The position numbers and the translations under genes were made by a program. Shown one piece after another: positions 28,006 to 37,852 of a DNA stretch of 64,000 bases. Each line of letters begins with the position of its first letter. Position 1 is the first letter of the stretch. The notes beneath the pieces were generated by a model that was not told where the DNA came from, searched no databases, and saw only the letters and a program-made list of their open reading frames with translations. This DNA comes from Pseudomonas sp. B21-028 (GTDB taxonomy: Bacteria > Pseudomonadota > Gammaproteobacteria > Pseudomonadales > Pseudomonadaceae). The stretch spans positions 3,596,001 through 3,660,000 of the forward strand of contig NZ_CP087184.1 in assembly GCF_024749045.1 (NCBI RefSeq), read 5' to 3'.

Positions 28006-29133
28006 ATGATTCATTTTCCCCACGCCGATGCGCTGTGTGCATTGCCCCAGCCCTATAGCCCCGAATCGATACCCTCCGGGCTGTTCGATCGGGCCATGGC
28101 CGAGATCAGCCTGTTCCATAGCCATCACACCCCCGGCTACGAAGACTGGCTCAACGCCAACGGACTCGCCGTCGAGGACCTGGAACACCTGACGGACTGG
28201 TCGCGCCTGCCGCCCATCTACGCCAACTACTTCAAACAACGCTTGTTGATCAGTCCTACGGGCGAGGAGGCCCTGGAACTCACTTCATCCGGTACCGGCG
28301 GCCAGAAAAGCCGCATGCGTTATGACGAACGCAGCATGACGGCGGCCCAGGGGATGGTGGCGCGCATCTTCGATCATTACGGCTGGTCCACGCCGGACGC
28401 GCCCTGCAACTACCTGTTGCTCAGCCATGAACCCGAACCGGACAATCGCCTCGGTACGGCCTATACCGATCAGTTCCTGTGTCGCTTCGCCCCGGTCAAC
28501 AGCCTGATCTATGCCTTGCGACACACCGGCAACGGTCATGAGTTCGACGTTTTCGGCGTCATCCGCGCCCTGCAGACGTTCGCTGAGCAAGGCCTGCCGG
28601 TGAGGATCTTCGGCTTTCCGGCGCTGCTCTGGCACGTACTTGAGCGCATGCGCGAGAGCGGCGTCCCGAATCTGACGCTCGCGCCTGATTCCCTGGTGTT
28701 CCTGGGCGGCGGCTGGAAGAAACAGGCTGACCGGGAAATACCCCGCCACCAAGTCTATGAGCGCATCACCCGGCAACTGGGCATCGAAGCCCATCGCTGC
28801 CGCGACGGCTACGGTGCAGTCGAGCACGCCGTGCCCTACATCGAATGTGCTGAGCACCGGTTTCATGTACCGGTCTATTCGAAAGTCTTCATCCGTCACC
28901 CCTCGAACTTCGACGTGCAGCCGCTCGGCGAGGCCGGATTGCTGTCATTCGTTTCGCCCTATATCTCTTCCAGCCCCGCCCATGCCGTGGTGATGAGCGA
29001 CCTGGCGACCCTGCACCCCGCCGACTGTGAATGCGGTTCGAGCACCCAATGGTTCGAACTGCATGGTCGCGCCGGCACCAGCGCCAGCCGAAGCTGCGCC
29101 ATGGCCGCCGCGGAACTGATCAAGGAGCAATGA
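28006..29133 (+). CDS. LuxE-type acyl-protein synthetase
   Basis: The 375-residue protein matches the LuxE family in length and motifs: an AMP-binding loop TSSGTGGQKS (93-102), LVFLGGGWKK in the middle and RDGYGAVEHAVPYIEC after it. LuxE of luminous bacteria activates a fatty acid as acyl-AMP and passes it to a Cys close to its own C-terminus, then to LuxC. Here Cys364 lies 11 residues from the end, in the expected place. GAGGAAAGTTAACC precedes the ATG. The LuxC-type gene begins one base after this stop, so the two are coupled. The acyl chain is unknown, and no luciferase genes are present. Confidence 0.85.
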   Translation: MIHFPHADALCALPQPYSPESIPSGLFDRAMAEISLFHSHHTPGYEDWLNANGLAVEDLEHLTDWSRLPPIYANYFKQRLLISPTGEEALELTSSGTGGQKSRMRYDERSMTAAQGMVARIFDHYGWSTPDAPCNYLLLSHEPEPDNRLGTAYTDQFLCRFAPVNSLIYALRHTGNGHEFDVFGVIRALQTFAEQGLPVRIFGFPALLWHVLERMRESGVPNLTLAPDSLVFLGGGWKKQADREIPRHQVYERITRQLGIEAHRCRDGYGAVEHAVPYIECAEHRFHVPVYSKVFIRHPSNFDVQPLGEAGLLSFVSPYISSSPAHAVVMSDLATLHPADCECGSSTQWFELHGRAGTSASRSCAMAAAELIKEQ

Positions 29134-29134
29134 T

Positions 29135-31546
29135 ATGTACCTCATCAACGGCCAGCTGCACGCGAGCCTGACACTCGACCAGGCCCTCGAACGCCTGCAA
29201 GCGCAACTGCCCGCCCTCCTGGCGTCGTCGCCCCCCAGCGACAGCGTGCTCGACTGCGCCGAGGCGTTCGCCCAAGGACTGCGCGCGGGACGGGAAGCGT
29301 TCCTCGACGAGGACCAACGCCAGGCGCTGATCGCATTCTGCGGGCGCGAGCAATTGAGCTTGAAACTCGCGCGGGAGCTGGGAGCGGATCCTCGCTCGCT
29401 GCGGCGCATCGACTACAGCGACGGCCCCTTTGAAAGCTGGCAGCCCTTGGGCTTGGTGGTGCACGTCACGCCGAGCAATGCGCCCTTGCTGGCGTTCTGC
29501 GCGGCCCTGGAAAGCCTGCTGGCCGGCAATATCAACTGGATACGCCCGAGCACACAGGATGGCGCATTGACAGCGCGCCTGTTGGCGGCTTTTCTGGCAT
29601 GCGACAGCAGTGGCCGGCTCTGCGATTATCTGGCGGTGTTGCCGGTTCCCCACCATGACAGCCAGCGCCTTTTCGCCCTGGCACAAGGTGTCAGCGCCTG
29701 GGGTGGCGAGACGGCACTCAAGGCCCTGCGCGAGCAGGTCCCGAGCGGGTGTCGCTGGATCGACTGGGGGCATCGCGTCAGCTTCGCCTACCTCTCGCCT
29801 CACGCGGCCACCCCCCAGGCAATGGATGACCTGGTGGATGAAATCTGCCGCCTCAACCAGCAAGCCTGCTCCAGCCCGCAATGGCTGCTGGTCGACACTG
29901 ACGAACCCGTCGTGATGGAGCAAGTGGGTAGCGCCCTGGCCGCCGCATTCGAGCGAAGGGCCGGACGCTGGCCCGCCCTGGCGCTCACCACTGCCGAAGC
30001 CTGTGAAATCACCACCCGAACGGCACTCACCCGGCTGGACCACAGCTTCGCGGGACATGCAGGCCAGGTCTGGACCGGTGAGGGTTGGCGCATCCTCTGG
30101 GAACATCATCGCGACCTGTCGCCGTCGCCACTGTTTCGCACCCTGCTGTTGCGGCCCGTCCCCCAAGCACGGTTGACCGAGACACTGTTGCCCTGGCGGA
30201 ACGTCTTGCAGAGCTGCGCACTCATCTGTGAACCGGAACAGGCGCCAGGGCTGACACGTCGCCTGATAGCCGCCGGCGTCTCCCGCCTCTCGACAACCCG
30301 TGAGATTCAGCAGGGCTATGACGGCGAGCCCCATGACGGCGTCTATGCACTGCAACGCTTGAGCAGGCGGGTGTCGGTCGGCCTTGAACCCCACGTCGCG
30401 AGTCATCGTGTCACCCTGGACGCCTCTCCGGCGCCGATATCGATGACTCCTTCAACACCGATAATGGGCAAGGCCGATTTCATGGCCCTCCCCATCGCAG
30501 CCCAGGCACAACTGTTCTTCCGTTCCGGTGGCAGCAGTGGCGCCCCCGTGCTGTCGTGCTACAGCTATCGCGATTTCGACCGCCACATGCGTGCCGCCGC
30601 CGACGGACTGCGTGCAGCCGGCCTGGACCCCGCACACGACCGGGTGATGAACCTGTTCTACGGGGGCAACCTCTACGGCGGTTTTTTCAGTTTCTCGAAA
30701 ATACTCGAACAGATGAACGTCGTGCATTACCCCATGGGCGCGCCGACAGACAAGGCGTTCGACGAAATCGCCCGGATGATCGTCGCCCATGGCATCAATA
30801 CGTTGATCGGCATGCCGAGCACACTGCACCGTCTGTTTTCCAGCCAGAGGAGCCTCCTTCAGGACTACGGCGGTGTGTGCAAAATCCTTTTGGGCGGCGA
30901 GCACCTGGGACAAGCCACTCGACAGTTGTTCCAGGCTTGCGGCGTCACGCGCATTCGCTCGGCCCTGTACGGCAGCGTGGACGCAGGCCCTCTCGGCCAT
31001 GCCTGCGCCGCCAGCGAGGATGGCGTGTTCCATCTGATGGACGACATTCAATACCTGGAAGTCATCGACCTGGATCAGGATACGCCGGTCGCGCCGGGGG
31101 AAACCGGGCGCTTGCTGTTCACTTCCCGACAGCGCCAGGCGCAACCTCTGCAGCGCTACGACGTCGGCGATTGCGGACGCTGGCTGCCGGGCCCCTGCCC
31201 TTGTGGCCTGGAATCACCCAGGTTCGAGCTGCGCCAGCGCCACGGCCGCGTGCTGCGCGTTGCCACGGAATCCATCAATAGCCAGGAGCTGGCCGAACTG
31301 GCCCAGGTGGCCATTCAAATCGTCCTCGATCACCACAGCAGCGGCTGCGAGCGCATGCTGATCCGCGCCGATGGCGACGCCGAAACGGTACGGCGCAGGG
31401 TCCTGGCACTGCAACCGCTGTGCGCATCCGTCGATGCCGCACTGCTGGTACTGGAAGTCCAACCCTGTACGCCCGAATGTTTCGAACATAACAGACACAG
31501 CGGCAAAGTCCCGCTGGTGATTGATGACAGAAGCCCTGGCTTATAG
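29135..31546 (+). CDS. LuxC-type acyl reductase fused to an adenylate-forming ligase
   Basis: 803 residues in two parts. Residues 1-430 resemble LuxC, the NADPH-dependent acyl-CoA/acyl-enzyme reductase: LVVHVTPSNAPLL in the nucleotide-binding fold and the nucleophile Cys245 in NQQACSSPQ. Residues about 445-803 form an AMP-forming ligase of the PaaK/LuxE-related type: loop FFRSGGSSGAPV (462-472), LLGGEHLG, YGSVDAGPLG and YDVGDCGRW. LuxC proteins usually lack this second domain, so the fusion is unusual. It may activate an acid and reduce it to an aldehyde in one polypeptide. Its ribosome site AAGGAG lies inside the end of luxE. A separate ligase similar to the second half follows 49 bases later. 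Confidence 0.85.
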   Translation: MYLINGQLHASLTLDQALERLQAQLPALLASSPPSDSVLDCAEAFAQGLRAGREAFLDEDQRQALIAFCGREQLSLKLARELGADPRSLRRIDYSDGPFESWQPLGLVVHVTPSNAPLLAFCAALESLLAGNINWIRPSTQDGALTARLLAAFLACDSSGRLCDYLAVLPVPHHDSQRLFALAQGVSAWGGETALKALREQVPSGCRWIDWGHRVSFAYLSPHAATPQAMDDLVDEICRLNQQACSSPQWLLVDTDEPVVMEQVGSALAAAFERRAGRWPALALTTAEACEITTRTALTRLDHSFAGHAGQVWTGEGWRILWEHHRDLSPSPLFRTLLLRPVPQARLTETLLPWRNVLQSCALICEPEQAPGLTRRLIAAGVSRLSTTREIQQGYDGEPHDGVYALQRLSRRVSVGLEPHVASHRVTLDASPAPISMTPSTPIMGKADFMALPIAAQAQLFFRSGGSSGAPVLSCYSYRDFDRHMRAAADGLRAAGLDPAHDRVMNLFYGGNLYGGFFSFSKILEQMNVVHYPMGAPTDKAFDEIARMIVAHGINTLIGMPSTLHRLFSSQRSLLQDYGGVCKILLGGEHLGQATRQLFQACGVTRIRSALYGSVDAGPLGHACAASEDGVFHLMDDIQYLEVIDLDQDTPVAPGETGRLLFTSRQRQAQPLQRYDVGDCGRWLPGPCPCGLESPRFELRQRHGRVLRVATESINSQELAELAQVAIQIVLDHHSSGCERMLIRADGDAETVRRRVLALQPLCASVDAALLVLEVQPCTPECFEHNRHSGKVPLVIDDRSPGL

Positions 31547-31595
31547 CCCTTCGCCTGCGCCTTAACCAGCGAACTTCATAGCCCGAGAGTCCCTG

Positions 31596-32870
31596 ATGAG
31601 CACTTCCTTTCCATTCGAACAATGGCTCGCCCACGTGCGCCTGCATTCAAAGTATTACCAGAAACACTGGAAGCATTTACCCGCGCAAGGCTGTGCGTTC
31701 GAGGACCTGCCGATTGTCGACGCCAACGATTACTGGAGCGGCAGCCATGACCTGGACACCTGGGATGTACTGACCGGTCCCGTCACGGACGCACTGATCT
31801 ATAAAACCGGTGGCACGACCAGCCAGGGAAAGCTGTCGGTGTACACCCATGAGGAATGGCAGCGAATGCTCGATGGCTTCGCAGGCGGCCTGTCCACCCA
31901 GCTTGATACAGGCGATCGAATTGCCAATCTGTTCTTCTCGGGGGACCTGTATGCGAGTTTCCTGTTCATCCACGGTGCCCTTTGCCAGGTTGACCTGCCG
32001 ATTACCGAGTTCCCCTTCACCGGGTCGATCGATCCGGATGTGTTGGCCGATGCCGTCACTGCACACCGCATCAATGTGCTGGCGGGTGTACCGGCCCATC
32101 TGCTGGCCATTGCCAGTCATCTGGACCGGCAGGGCCGAACGCTGTCCGGTATCACCACCGTGCTGTTCGGTGGGGAGCACCTGTTCGAGCGTCAACTTCC
32201 AATGTTGAGACAAGTCTTCCCCCAGGCACGCTTCGCGTCCATCGGTTATGCCAGCGTGGACGCCGGACTGGTCGGGGCCAGCACCCCTGATTGCTTGCCC
32301 GGCGAGCACCGCGTATTCGACGAACAGACGCGGCTGGAGATCATCGATGAAGTGAGCGGCGAGGTTATCGAAGCCTGTGACCGCCCAGGCAACCTGGTGG
32401 TGACCAACTTCACCCGGACCCTGATGCCGATGGTGCGTTATCCCGTGGGGGACCGGGCCTGTTGGCGAGAGCCTGTCGGCACTCCACGACGCAAGTTCGA
32501 ACTGGCGGGACGTAGCGCGCAGAGCCAGCGGGTACGGGTCGGCGTGGTTTCGCTGTTTCCGCAGCGGATCAGCGAGATCATTCGGGACATTGGCGGCGAA
32601 CTCCAATGGCAACTGATCATCGAGCCCGTCGAAAACAATGACCGTGTGGTGCTCAAATGGGTACCCGATCATCCGTCGAGCCTCTGCGGGTCATTGTCCC
32701 AGGCGCTGGAACTCGCTTTGATCCAGCAGCATCCGGGCATCGATCAACTCGTTCTGCATGTCCAAGCCTGCCAGGCGCAGGATCTGGAGCGCCACCCACG
32801 CTCCGGCAAACACTTGCAGGTCGTCGATCGCCGGGGCTATGGCCCGATGGCAGCGAGGCACGTCAGATGA
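31596..32870 (+). CDS. PaaK-like adenylate-forming ligase
   Basis: The 424-residue protein has the AMP-binding loop KTGGTTSQGK (70-79), FGGEHLFERQ, YASVDAGLVG and VRYPVGDRACW. These correspond one by one to motifs in the second half of the preceding 803-residue protein, so the two ligases are probably an ancient duplication. The enzyme should make an acyl-AMP and pass the acyl group to a thiol. The start follows a weak GAGAG. The next gene overlaps by four bases (ATGA). Substrate unknown; CoA ligase or carrier-protein ligase are both possible. Confidence 0.8.
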   Translation: MSTSFPFEQWLAHVRLHSKYYQKHWKHLPAQGCAFEDLPIVDANDYWSGSHDLDTWDVLTGPVTDALIYKTGGTTSQGKLSVYTHEEWQRMLDGFAGGLSTQLDTGDRIANLFFSGDLYASFLFIHGALCQVDLPITEFPFTGSIDPDVLADAVTAHRINVLAGVPAHLLAIASHLDRQGRTLSGITTVLFGGEHLFERQLPMLRQVFPQARFASIGYASVDAGLVGASTPDCLPGEHRVFDEQTRLEIIDEVSGEVIEACDRPGNLVVTNFTRTLMPMVRYPVGDRACWREPVGTPRRKFELAGRSAQSQRVRVGVVSLFPQRISEIIRDIGGELQWQLIIEPVENNDRVVLKWVPDHPSSLCGSLSQALELALIQQHPGIDQLVLHVQACQAQDLERHPRSGKHLQVVDRRGYGPMAARHVR

Positions 32871-33823
32871 GTGCCCTGGTCATCAGGCCGTTCAGGCCCG
32901 CCGACGCCATTGGAATCAGCGAACTGTTCCGCCGGGTATACGGGGATCACTATGTTTCGCCAGACGTCTACGTGCCCCACATGATTTGCCAGCACCACCA
33001 GCATCGACACTGGTTTTCCATGGTCGCCGTGCTGGAGGAGCGGGTGGTTGGCCACGCCGCGTTGTGCCGACCTGCGGCGAACCGGGAGGATGCCGAGCTG
33101 GCGCTGATGGCAGTGGACCCGGCGCTGCAAGGCAGTCAGATTGCTACCCGCCTGGGCCGGCAGCTACTGGATCGCTGCAAGGATCTCGGCCTCGTCAGGC
33201 TGTCCATCAAACAGGTCACCAGCCACCTCTATAGCCAACGACTGGCACAACGACTCGGTTTCCATGACATGGGACTGATGCCCGACCATGTGCCCTCGCC
33301 ATTCTCCGCGACCCAAACCGAGGCCCAAACCGAGACCATAGTGGTCGGCTGTCAGGTGATGGGCGACCATCGCCGGCCGTTGCCCGACGTGCAATGGCCT
33401 GCCCCGTGCCAATGGCTGATGGCGCCCCTGGCTGCACAATTCGGCACCACCTTCGACGACGCACCTGCCCCGATGCAGCCGCTGCAGATCAGCTCATTAC
33501 CCGGGCGCATCGACGTCATCGCCGGACACATGAGCCGGCACCTGGCCAGACAACTGCAACGCTTGCCGGCCCACTGGTCGATCGCGGTACGACTCGGACT
33601 GCGCCGCCAATTTCCCGAGGACTACCGACGGTTGATGACTGCCGGATTCATTTTTACCGGCATGGTGCCCGCCGAAGGCGAGCTGAACTGGCAGGCGCTG
33701 TTTCACCGTGGCGCGCTGGCTCGCCACCTGGACTTGCATGCGGAGCCGATGCAACGACTGCACGATGAGTTGCAGTTCCATACGCGGAACTGGAGAGGCA
33801 GGCAGTCCAGTTCGGCAGCGTGA
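32867..33823 (+). CDS. GNAT acetyltransferase, probably tandem
   Basis: The 318-residue protein begins [20 protein letters not shown], a standard GNAT first strand and helix, and has the acetyl-CoA loop region [20 protein letters not shown] and [13 protein letters not shown] at about 85-135. The second half (about 150-318) has similar strand and helix alternation and may be a degenerate second GNAT domain. It overlaps the upstream ligase by four bases, so it is part of the cluster. It could N- or O-acylate the product or use the acyl-thioester made by the ligases; this is inference from position. Confidence 0.78.
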   Translation: MSALVIRPFRPADAIGISELFRRVYGDHYVSPDVYVPHMICQHHQHRHWFSMVAVLEERVVGHAALCRPAANREDAELALMAVDPALQGSQIATRLGRQLLDRCKDLGLVRLSIKQVTSHLYSQRLAQRLGFHDMGLMPDHVPSPFSATQTEAQTETIVVGCQVMGDHRRPLPDVQWPAPCQWLMAPLAAQFGTTFDDAPAPMQPLQISSLPGRIDVIAGHMSRHLARQLQRLPAHWSIAVRLGLRRQFPEDYRRLMTAGFIFTGMVPAEGELNWQALFHRGALARHLDLHAEPMQRLHDELQFHTRNWRGRQSSSAA

Positions 33824-33947
33824 CAGGGGCAACGTTGGCGACGAACGGTCCCCTCTGTCAAGCATGGAACATTCAAGCGCAATGGCGAGGAGCCGATACA
33901 GACATGTCTACCGTCCCAAAAGATGCCTTCGAGCAAGGAACTGTCCA

Positions 33948-35942
33948 ATGCCCTCATTCCGCACCATTCAGGCTCGCTACACGCTGTTCCTGATCTTATT
34001 CATCCTGGTGTTGTCCTTCCTGACCGTCGTGGGCATCAGCTATCTGGTCGCGCCCAAGCTGCGCCAGACCGAAGAACAAGTCGCGCTCAATCGCATCGGC
34101 GAAGTCGCGGAGCAGATCCAGGGCGAGCTGAACAAAGTGCAGGCCCAGCAACGCAGCATTACCCAGACCATTCCGTTGCTCGACAGCGATGCCATCGACA
34201 AGGTACTCCCCGGCCTGGTGGATCAATATGGCGAACCGAAAGTCTTCGGTGGCGGGATCTGGCCGCTGCCCAACCAGCGAGCCGAAGGACGAAACAAATT
34301 CAGCACGTTCTGGCATCGCGACGGCTCCGGCAAACTGGTAGTCAACACGTTCTGGAACAGCGACGCCGCGCCGAACTATTACGAGCAGCCCTGGCACAAG
34401 GGCGGCATGGCCACCCCGCCCGGCAAATGCGCCTGGGCCGCCGCCTATAAAGATGACGCCAGCGCCGAACCGCGCACCAACTGTGCCATGGCCATCCAGA
34501 AAAACGGTGTGCCTTACGGCGTCTCCACCATCGACGTGACCCTGGGCTTCTTCAATGACCTGGTGGCGCGCAAGGAAGCCGACCTGAACGCCGAAATGCT
34601 GATTGTCGAAGGCGACGGCAAGATCATCAGCAACAGCTCGCGCATCAGCGGTCCGATCGTCCTCAAGAACATCAGCGAACTGGCGGCCACTTTGCCGTTT
34701 GCCGCTCAGGTCAAGGCGGGCCTGGCTCAGCGCGACCAGCCGTTGCAGCGGGTCGAATTCGACAACAAGGGCGAAGCCAGCACGTTCTTCATGCGCCCCA
34801 TCGAAGGCACGCCCTGGTTCCTCGCCACCGCCTTGCCAACCCGCCTGATCACCGCTCAGCGCGATGATGTACTGAATACGCTCAGCCTGCTGCAGATCCC
34901 GATGGTCATCCTGCTGGTGCTGATGCAGTTGTACGCAATCCGCCAACTGACCGGCCGCATGAAGGTACTCAAGGGCAACATCGATGCGCTGTCCACCGGC
35001 GATGCCGACCTGACCCGACGCATCACCGTCCGCGCCGAGGACGAACTGGGAGCGATTGGTCATTCGGTCAACCGCTTCATCGTCTACCTGCAAGACATGA
35101 TCAGTGAGGTTACCCAGGCCACCGGCGCCATGGCGTCGAGCCTGGACAACCTGCAGCGGACCTCGGCCCATACCAGCGAGATCCTGATGCGCCACGCCTC
35201 GGAAACCGACCAGACCGTGACCGCCATTACCCAGATGAGCTCGACGGCCGAGAGCGTGGCCCAGAACGCCGCCGAAACGGCTGCGTTCACCCAACGCGCC
35301 AACGAACACGCCGATCGCTCTCGTGTCGTGGTGGGCGAAGCCTCCAACAGCGTGGTGGCGTTGATCGATGAAGTCGCCGGCGCCACCCGCAAGGTCGAGA
35401 GCATGCAGCAGGACGCGCAACGCATCACCGAGATTCTCGGCGTGATCGGTGCCATTGCCGGACAGACCAACCTGCTGGCACTCAACGCCGCCATCGAAGC
35501 CGCCCGGGCCGGCGAACAAGGCCGCGGGTTTGCAGTAGTGGCCGACGAGGTCCGTGCCCTCGCCGCCCGCACCCAGGCCAGCACCTCGGAAATCAACGAA
35601 ATGCTGACCCGCCTGACCCAAGGCGTGAGCTCGTCGGTTTTGGCGATGGAAAATACCCAGGCCAGTTGCCAGTCGGCTGCCGACGCGACCTCCCGGGTCA
35701 ACAGCGGCCTGGATGAAATGGCCGGCTCCGTCGGCCAGATCAACAGCCTGAGCACCCAGATCGCCACTGCCGCCGAACAACAGAGCGCCGTGACCGAAGA
35801 AATCAACCGCAGCATGGTGCAGATCCGCCATATGGTGGAGGAACTGGTAGAAGGCGGACTGGCCAGCGAAAACAACACCCGACAACTGCTGGAAGCCAAC
35901 AGTCGGGTGAATGCGATCATGGGACGGTTCAAGCTTCGCTGA
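33948..35942 (+). CDS. methyl-accepting chemotaxis protein (Cache-type sensor)
   Basis: The 664-residue receptor has a membrane helix near 8-30, a long periplasmic region (about 31-290) of Cache type, a second membrane helix ([18 protein letters not shown]), a HAMP linker ([26 protein letters not shown]) and a cytoplasmic signalling domain with hairpin [20 protein letters not shown]. It should sense a ligand in the periplasm and control CheA. The ATG at 33948 follows AAGGA and starts the membrane helix; the longer upstream frame is rejected. It lies 124 bases after the acetyltransferase and is probably a separate unit. Ligand unknown. Confidence 0.93.
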   Translation: MPSFRTIQARYTLFLILFILVLSFLTVVGISYLVAPKLRQTEEQVALNRIGEVAEQIQGELNKVQAQQRSITQTIPLLDSDAIDKVLPGLVDQYGEPKVFGGGIWPLPNQRAEGRNKFSTFWHRDGSGKLVVNTFWNSDAAPNYYEQPWHKGGMATPPGKCAWAAAYKDDASAEPRTNCAMAIQKNGVPYGVSTIDVTLGFFNDLVARKEADLNAEMLIVEGDGKIISNSSRISGPIVLKNISELAATLPFAAQVKAGLAQRDQPLQRVEFDNKGEASTFFMRPIEGTPWFLATALPTRLITAQRDDVLNTLSLLQIPMVILLVLMQLYAIRQLTGRMKVLKGNIDALSTGDADLTRRITVRAEDELGAIGHSVNRFIVYLQDMISEVTQATGAMASSLDNLQRTSAHTSEILMRHASETDQTVTAITQMSSTAESVAQNAAETAAFTQRANEHADRSRVVVGEASNSVVALIDEVAGATRKVESMQQDAQRITEILGVIGAIAGQTNLLALNAAIEAARAGEQGRGFAVVADEVRALAARTQASTSEINEMLTRLTQGVSSSVLAMENTQASCQSAADATSRVNSGLDEMAGSVGQINSLSTQIATAAEQQSAVTEEINRSMVQIRHMVEELVEGGLASENNTRQLLEANSRVNAIMGRFKLR

Positions 35943-35950
35943 GAACGGTT

Positions 35951-35983
35951 GCTCCCATGCAGCCCTGAAGGGCTCATGGGAGC
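35951..35983 (+). terminator. strong stem-loop after the chemoreceptor gene
   Basis: GCTCCCATG, one bulged C and AGCCCT pair with AGGGCT and CATGGGAGC around a two-base loop, starting nine bases after the stop. The 15-pair stem has no T-run after it, so it may stabilise the mRNA end or work with Rho. The adjoining REPIN starts six bases later. Confidence 0.55.
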
Positions 35984-35988
35984 ACTCC

Positions 35989-36080
35989 CCTGTGGGAGCG
36001 AGCCTGCTCGCGATGGCGGTGGATCAGCTTGCATTGATGTCGAATGTTAAACCGCTATCGCGAGCAGGCTCGCTCCCACA
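35989..36080. repeat. REPIN of family 1
   Basis: Two inverted arms CCTGTGGGAGCGAGCCTGCTCGC and GCGAGCAGGCTCGCTCCCACA flank a spacer with TGGCGGTGGATCAG, as in the copies at 1573 and 38892. Confidence 0.9.
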
Positions 36081-36229
36081 CTGGATCTTCAGTGGGCGAG
36101 CTGGCGAGCGGTGGCGACTATTCATTCCATCCACCTGACAATTCTGTCATCCGCCCCTCAGCACCCCGTCAGCTCGCAACCGCTACTCTGTTATCCTCCC
36201 GCCAACCTGCTCCACACGAGACCGCTTCC

Positions 36230-36676
36230 ATGGCCAATCCCCTGCACCTGCTCGCCCTGAGCGCCCTGTTCGTCACCACCCTGGCCCAGGCGGCCACACC
36301 GACCACCATCGATGTGCACCGCGATGCCAACTGCGGCTGCTGCAAGAAATGGATTGCTCATCTGCAAGAGAACGGCTTCAAGGTCAACGACCATGTCGAA
36401 ACCGATATGAGTTCAGTCAAGCAACGCCTGGGCGTGGCGCCCAACATGCGTTCCTGCCATACCGCCGAGATCAACGGCAAATTCGTCGAGGGCCACGTCC
36501 CTGCCGATCAGGTACGGGCGTTGAGCCAACGGGACGACTTGCTCGGCGTGGCCGCACCCGGCATGCCCATGGGGTCGCCCGGCATGGAAATGGACGGCAT
36601 GAGCGACGCCTACCAGGTGATCGGCCTGAAGAAAGACGGAACGCAGACCGTGGTGGCGGATTACCCGGCCCACTGA
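36230..36676 (+). CDS. DUF411 metal-binding periplasmic protein
   Basis: The 148-residue protein has a signal peptide (about 1-20, ending AQA) and the DUF411 pattern: NCGCCKKW near residue 35, SVKQRLGVAPNMRSCHTAEI, FVEGHVPADQV. The three Cys in NCGCC plus the SCH sequence can bind copper or another metal. Some relatives sit next to copper-resistance genes; no such gene is beside this one. It should be periplasmic. Met/Gly-rich residues near GMPMGSPGMEMDGM might add copper ligands (inference). No strong ribosome site is visible. Confidence 0.85.
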   Translation: MANPLHLLALSALFVTTLAQAATPTTIDVHRDANCGCCKKWIAHLQENGFKVNDHVETDMSSVKQRLGVAPNMRSCHTAEINGKFVEGHVPADQVRALSQRDDLLGVAAPGMPMGSPGMEMDGMSDAYQVIGLKKDGTQTVVADYPAH

Positions 36677-36809
36677 CGGAGATCGCCGCGCCGCGTCAGT
36701 TGCATTTTTCCTGGGTCGGTTGAACATTCCGGCCTGTCGATTGCCTGTGGTTAATGTCGCCATAACCGGGCCGCTCCAGGATCGGCCGGCTGCCACAAGG
36801 AGATCGACC

Positions 36810-37841
36810 ATGCCGCGCCCCACCCTTCGCTGGTTATCCAGCCTGTTCCTTTCCGCCGCCCTGCCGCTGGCCGCCCATGCCGAAAGCCTTGTGCAAGGGC
36901 CGGCCTACGGGCCGGAACTCCAGGGTTTCGAGTACCCCTATACCCTCAAGCACTTCACCTTCCAGTCCCAGGGCAAGTCCCTGCAGATGGGCTACATGGA
37001 CGTACCGGCCCAGCGCAAGGTCAATGGCCGTAGCGTCGTGCTGATGCACGGCAAGAACTTCTGCGCCGCCACCTGGGGCGACTCGATCAAGACCCTCAGC
37101 GAGGCTGGTTACCGGGTGATTGCGGCGGACCAGATCGGCTTCTGCACGTCCAGCAAACCGGACCACTACCAGTACAGCTTCCAGCAACTGGCTAGCAACA
37201 CCCAGGCGCTGCTCAAGGCCCTTGGCATACAGAAAGCAGTCATCCTGGGACACTCCACCGGCGGTATGCTCGCCACCCGTTATGCCTTGCAGTTTCCCGA
37301 TCAGGTAGAGCGCCTGGCCATGGTCAACCCTATCGGCCTGGAGGATTGGAAGGCCCTTGGCGTGCCCTACCGCACCGTGGACCAATGGTACGCACGGGAG
37401 CTGAAGCTCAACGCCGACGGTATTCGCAATTACGAGCGCACGACCTACTACGGCGGCCGCTGGAAACCGGAGTTCGAGCGCTGGGTGGACATGCTCGCCG
37501 GCTTGAACAAGGGGCCCGGACACACCCAGGTCGCCTGGAACTCGGCGCTGATCTACGACATGATCTTCACCCAGCCGGTCTACTACGAATTCAAGGACCT
37601 GAAGATGCCGACCCTGCTGCTGATCGGTACCGCCGATACCACGGCCATCGGCAGCGACATCGCCCCACCGGCGGTAAAAGCCAGGCTCGGCCGCTACGAG
37701 GTACTGGGCAAGCAGGCCGCCCAGCTCATCCCGCGCTCGACCCTGGTGGAGTTCCCTCATCTGGGGCACGCTCCGCAGATGGAAGAGCCGGACCGCTTCC
37801 ATGAAGCGTTGCTGAACTGGCTGAACAAACCCATTCCCTGA
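36810..37841 (+). CDS. secreted alpha/beta hydrolase
   Basis: The 343-residue protein has a signal peptide (about 1-24, ending AHA). The alpha/beta hydrolase fold shows the oxyanion region LMHGKNFCAATW and the nucleophile elbow GHSTGGM (Ser149), with a late His in FPHLGHAPQMEEPDRF. The pattern fits haloperoxidase/epoxide-hydrolase-like esterases, with the acid residue probably in IGTADTTAIG. It is probably periplasmic or exported. AAGGAGATCGACC precedes the ATG at 36810. The 2-hydroxyacid dehydrogenase starts 11 bases after its stop, so they are likely co-transcribed. Substrate unknown. Confidence 0.85.
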   Translation: MPRPTLRWLSSLFLSAALPLAAHAESLVQGPAYGPELQGFEYPYTLKHFTFQSQGKSLQMGYMDVPAQRKVNGRSVVLMHGKNFCAATWGDSIKTLSEAGYRVIAADQIGFCTSSKPDHYQYSFQQLASNTQALLKALGIQKAVILGHSTGGMLATRYALQFPDQVERLAMVNPIGLEDWKALGVPYRTVDQWYARELKLNADGIRNYERTTYYGGRWKPEFERWVDMLAGLNKGPGHTQVAWNSALIYDMIFTQPVYYEFKDLKMPTLLLIGTADTTAIGSDIAPPAVKARLGRYEVLGKQAAQLIPRSTLVEFPHLGHAPQMEEPDRFHEALLNWLNKPIP

Positions 37842-37852
37842 CGAGGTGTTCC

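Noticed and set aside
26750..33823. a bioluminescence (lux) operon
   Set aside because: luxA, luxB and luxD are absent; only LuxE- and LuxC-like proteins are present, with extra ligase and acetyltransferase domains.
33996..35885. 629-codon open frame on the minus strand inside the chemoreceptor gene
   Set aside because: Same reason: an antisense shadow of a well-supported gene.
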